DNA from: Streptomyces hygroscopicus
GTDB taxonomy: Bacteria > Actinomycetota > Actinomycetes > Streptomycetales > Streptomycetaceae
Assembly: GCF_026168105.1 (NCBI RefSeq)
Contig: NZ_LBMW01000002.1
Coordinates: 124,001-188,000 of the forward strand
Direction of reading: 5' to 3'
Length of the DNA stretch: 64,000 nt
Shown here piece by piece: positions 62,697-64,000 of this stretch. The notes below the pieces were generated by a model. The model searched no databases and was not told the DNA's origin. It saw only the letters and a program-made list of their open reading frames with translations. The position numbers were made by a program, and so were the translations under genes. Numbering within the stretch: position 1 is the stretch's first letter; each line of letters opens with the position of its first letter.

Positions 62697-63812
62697 ATGT
62701 CGAAGCTCGGCAACATCGGCGCCCGACTGCACCGTGGCGAGGTCGGTTACGACTTCGTCGGCAACCGCAAGATCTGGTACGGCATCTCCATCCTGATCAC
62801 CATCACGGCCATCCTCGGCCTGGCGGTGCGGGGCCTGAACATGGGCATCGAGTTCCAGGGCGGAGCGGTCCTCACCACCCCGAAGACAAGCGTCTCGGTG
62901 GCCCAGGCCGAGACCTACGCCCAGGACGCCTCCGGTCACACCGCCGTGGTGCAGAAGCTCGGCACGGGCGGCCTGCGCATCCAGATCGCCGGGGTCGACA
63001 CCGGCAAGTCCGACCAGGTCAAGGACACGCTGGCCAAGGACCTGAACGTCGGTTCCGACAAGATCAACGCCGACCTGGTCGGCCCCAGCTGGGGCCAGCA
63101 GATCGCCGACAAGGCCTGGGAGGGCCTGGCGATCTTCATGGTGCTGGTCGTGATCTACCTGGCGATCGCCTTCGAGTGGCGCATGGCCGTGGCCGCGCTC
63201 GTCGCCCTGGTCCACGACATCACCATCACCACCGGTATCTACGCGCTCGTCGGCTTCGAGGTCACGCCCGGCACCGTGATCGGTCTGCTGACGATCCTCG
63301 GTTACTCGCTCTACGACACGGTCGTCGTCTTCGACAGCCTCAAGGAGCAGACGAAGGACCTCACCAAGCAGACCCGCTGGACCTACAGCGATGTGGCCAA
63401 CCGCTCGATCAACAGCACCCTGGTGCGTTCCATCAACACCACGGTGGTCGCGCTGCTGCCGGTGGCGGGCCTGCTGTTCATCGGCGGCGGCGTCCTCGGC
63501 GCCGGCATGCTCAACGACATCTCGCTGTCGCTGTTCGTCGGCCTCGCGGCCGGTGCGTACTCCTCGATCTTCATCGCCACGCCGCTCGTCGCCGACCTCA
63601 AGGAGCGCGAGCCTCAGATGAAGGCCCTGAGGAAGCGCGTCCTCGCCAAGCGGGCACAGGCCGCCGCCGGGGAAGAGCTCGTCGCGGCGCGCGCCGACGA
63701 CGGATCGGGCGCCGGTGATCCGGAGGATGCCGCGCCCGCGGTCGTCGGCCAGCGCAGCCAGCCCGCGTCCCGCGGACGGGGCCGGGGCCGACCCTCCGGG
63801 AAGCGCCGATGA
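62697..63812 (+). CDS. secF: Protein translocase subunit SecF
   Basis: The partner of SecD, with 371 residues and six helices. The family motif NMGIEFQGGAVLTT, the helix pair TILGYSLYDTVVVFDSLKEQ and NRSINSTLVRSINTTVVALL are conserved. A basic, Gly/Arg/Ala-rich C-terminal tail of about 60 residues (ending RGRGRGRPSGKRR) is cytoplasmic. Its stop codon overlaps the apt start (ATGA). Confidence 0.95.
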   Translation: MSKLGNIGARLHRGEVGYDFVGNRKIWYGISILITITAILGLAVRGLNMGIEFQGGAVLTTPKTSVSVAQAETYAQDASGHTAVVQKLGTGGLRIQIAGVDTGKSDQVKDTLAKDLNVGSDKINADLVGPSWGQQIADKAWEGLAIFMVLVVIYLAIAFEWRMAVAALVALVHDITITTGIYALVGFEVTPGTVIGLLTILGYSLYDTVVVFDSLKEQTKDLTKQTRWTYSDVANRSINSTLVRSINTTVVALLPVAGLLFIGGGVLGAGMLNDISLSLFVGLAAGAYSSIFIATPLVADLKEREPQMKALRKRVLAKRAQAAAGEELVAARADDGSGAGDPEDAAPAVVGQRSQPASRGRGRGRPSGKRR

Positions 63813-64000
63813 CGGACATAGAGGCGCCGACGACCGAGATCAGGGAGCTTCTGCTCAGCCGCATCCGTGACGTCCCCGACCACCCCGAGCCGGGTGTGAT
63901 GTTCAAGGACATCACCCCGCTGCTCGCGGACCCGGCGGCGTTCACCGCGTTGACCGACGCTCTGGCGGAGCTGACCGTGCGCCACGGAGCGACGAAGATC
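63809..64000 (+). CDS. apt: Adenine phosphoribosyltransferase, N-terminal part (3' end outside window)
   Basis: Salvages adenine to AMP with PRPP. Only the first 64 residues are present: LLLSRIRDVPDHPEPGVMFK and DITPLLADPAAF are characteristic of Apt; the PRPP loop lies beyond the window. ATG 63809 overlaps the secF stop by 4 nt. In many actinobacteria relA follows next. Confidence 0.9.
   Translation, partial: MTDIEAPTTEIRELLLSRIRDVPDHPEPGVMFKDITPLLADPAAFTALTDALAELTVRHGATKI

Overview
The window comes from a high-GC actinomycete chromosome, almost certainly Streptomyces. Supporting signs are the roughly 70% G+C with strong third-position bias, frequent GTG starts and GTGA/ATGA overlaps, a Tat-exported phosphodiesterase, the sporulation protein SsgB, and small intergenic repeats that I recognise from Streptomyces genomes. 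It is a chromosomal core region: I see no integrase, transposase, phage or CRISPR array. The visible decay is one frameshifted membrane gene and one low-GC fragment of a solute-binding protein.

Layout, left to right. 1-1.7 kb: tail of a sensor kinase, an L,D-transpeptidase-like protein and a flavin-binding oxidase-like protein. 1.9-4.8 kb: argG-argH behind a promoter overlapped by ARG-box-like half-sites. 4.9-13.3 kb: secreted lipase, aldo/keto reductase, an autoregulated TetR-MFS pair, an acyltransferase, a glycerophosphodiesterase, a small sigma factor, a GNAT protein and two small membrane proteins. 13.6-16.8 kb: methionine importer metN-metI-metQ, preceded by a short open reading frame ending in a Cys/Met cluster. 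16.9-25.3 kb: corrin and siroheme genes (cobL, a BluB-CobT fusion with a 620-residue disordered N-terminus, cysG) and a SpoU-type RNA methyltransferase. 25.4-29 kb: Ser/Thr kinase, small membrane protein, phosphotransferase and zinc-ribbon protein. 29.1-29.6 kb: tRNA cluster (3 Val-GAC, Cys, Gly). 29.7-31.6 kb: pabB-pabC for folate. 31.7-36.2 kb: GNAT, DsbA-like, small membrane proteins, a CGNR regulator and ssgB. 36.3-40.2 kb: two near-identical tRNA-Val(CAC) genes bracketing decayed DNA and a large membrane protein.

40.2-43 kb holds a DnaQ-like exonuclease divergent from a translationally coupled pair, a DUF4365 nuclease-fold protein and an unrecognised 409-residue partner. From 43 kb to the end the order is that of the actinobacterial block thrS, HIT, pgsA, acyltransferase, pimA, pdxS, pdxT, yebC, ruvC, ruvA, ruvB, yajC, secD, secF, apt. 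It is interrupted between HIT and pgsA by two genes on the other strand (a large membrane protein and an EF-G-like GTPase). This block covers Thr-tRNA charging, phosphatidylinositol mannoside synthesis, vitamin B6 synthesis, Holliday-junction processing and Sec-dependent secretion.

Strong inverted repeats terminate most transcripts. Several genes appear to be leaderless, with a -10 hexamer ending about 6-8 nt before the start codon (tetR-like 6868, Cys/Met peptide 13620, pabB 29754, HIT 45806, LemA-like 53858). The best candidates for undescribed biology are the Cys/Met leader peptide and its competing RNA structures ahead of metNIQ, the DUF4365/DnaQ neighbourhood, and the structured leader of the 69-residue membrane protein. 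All functional calls rest on reading the sequence; no database search was run.
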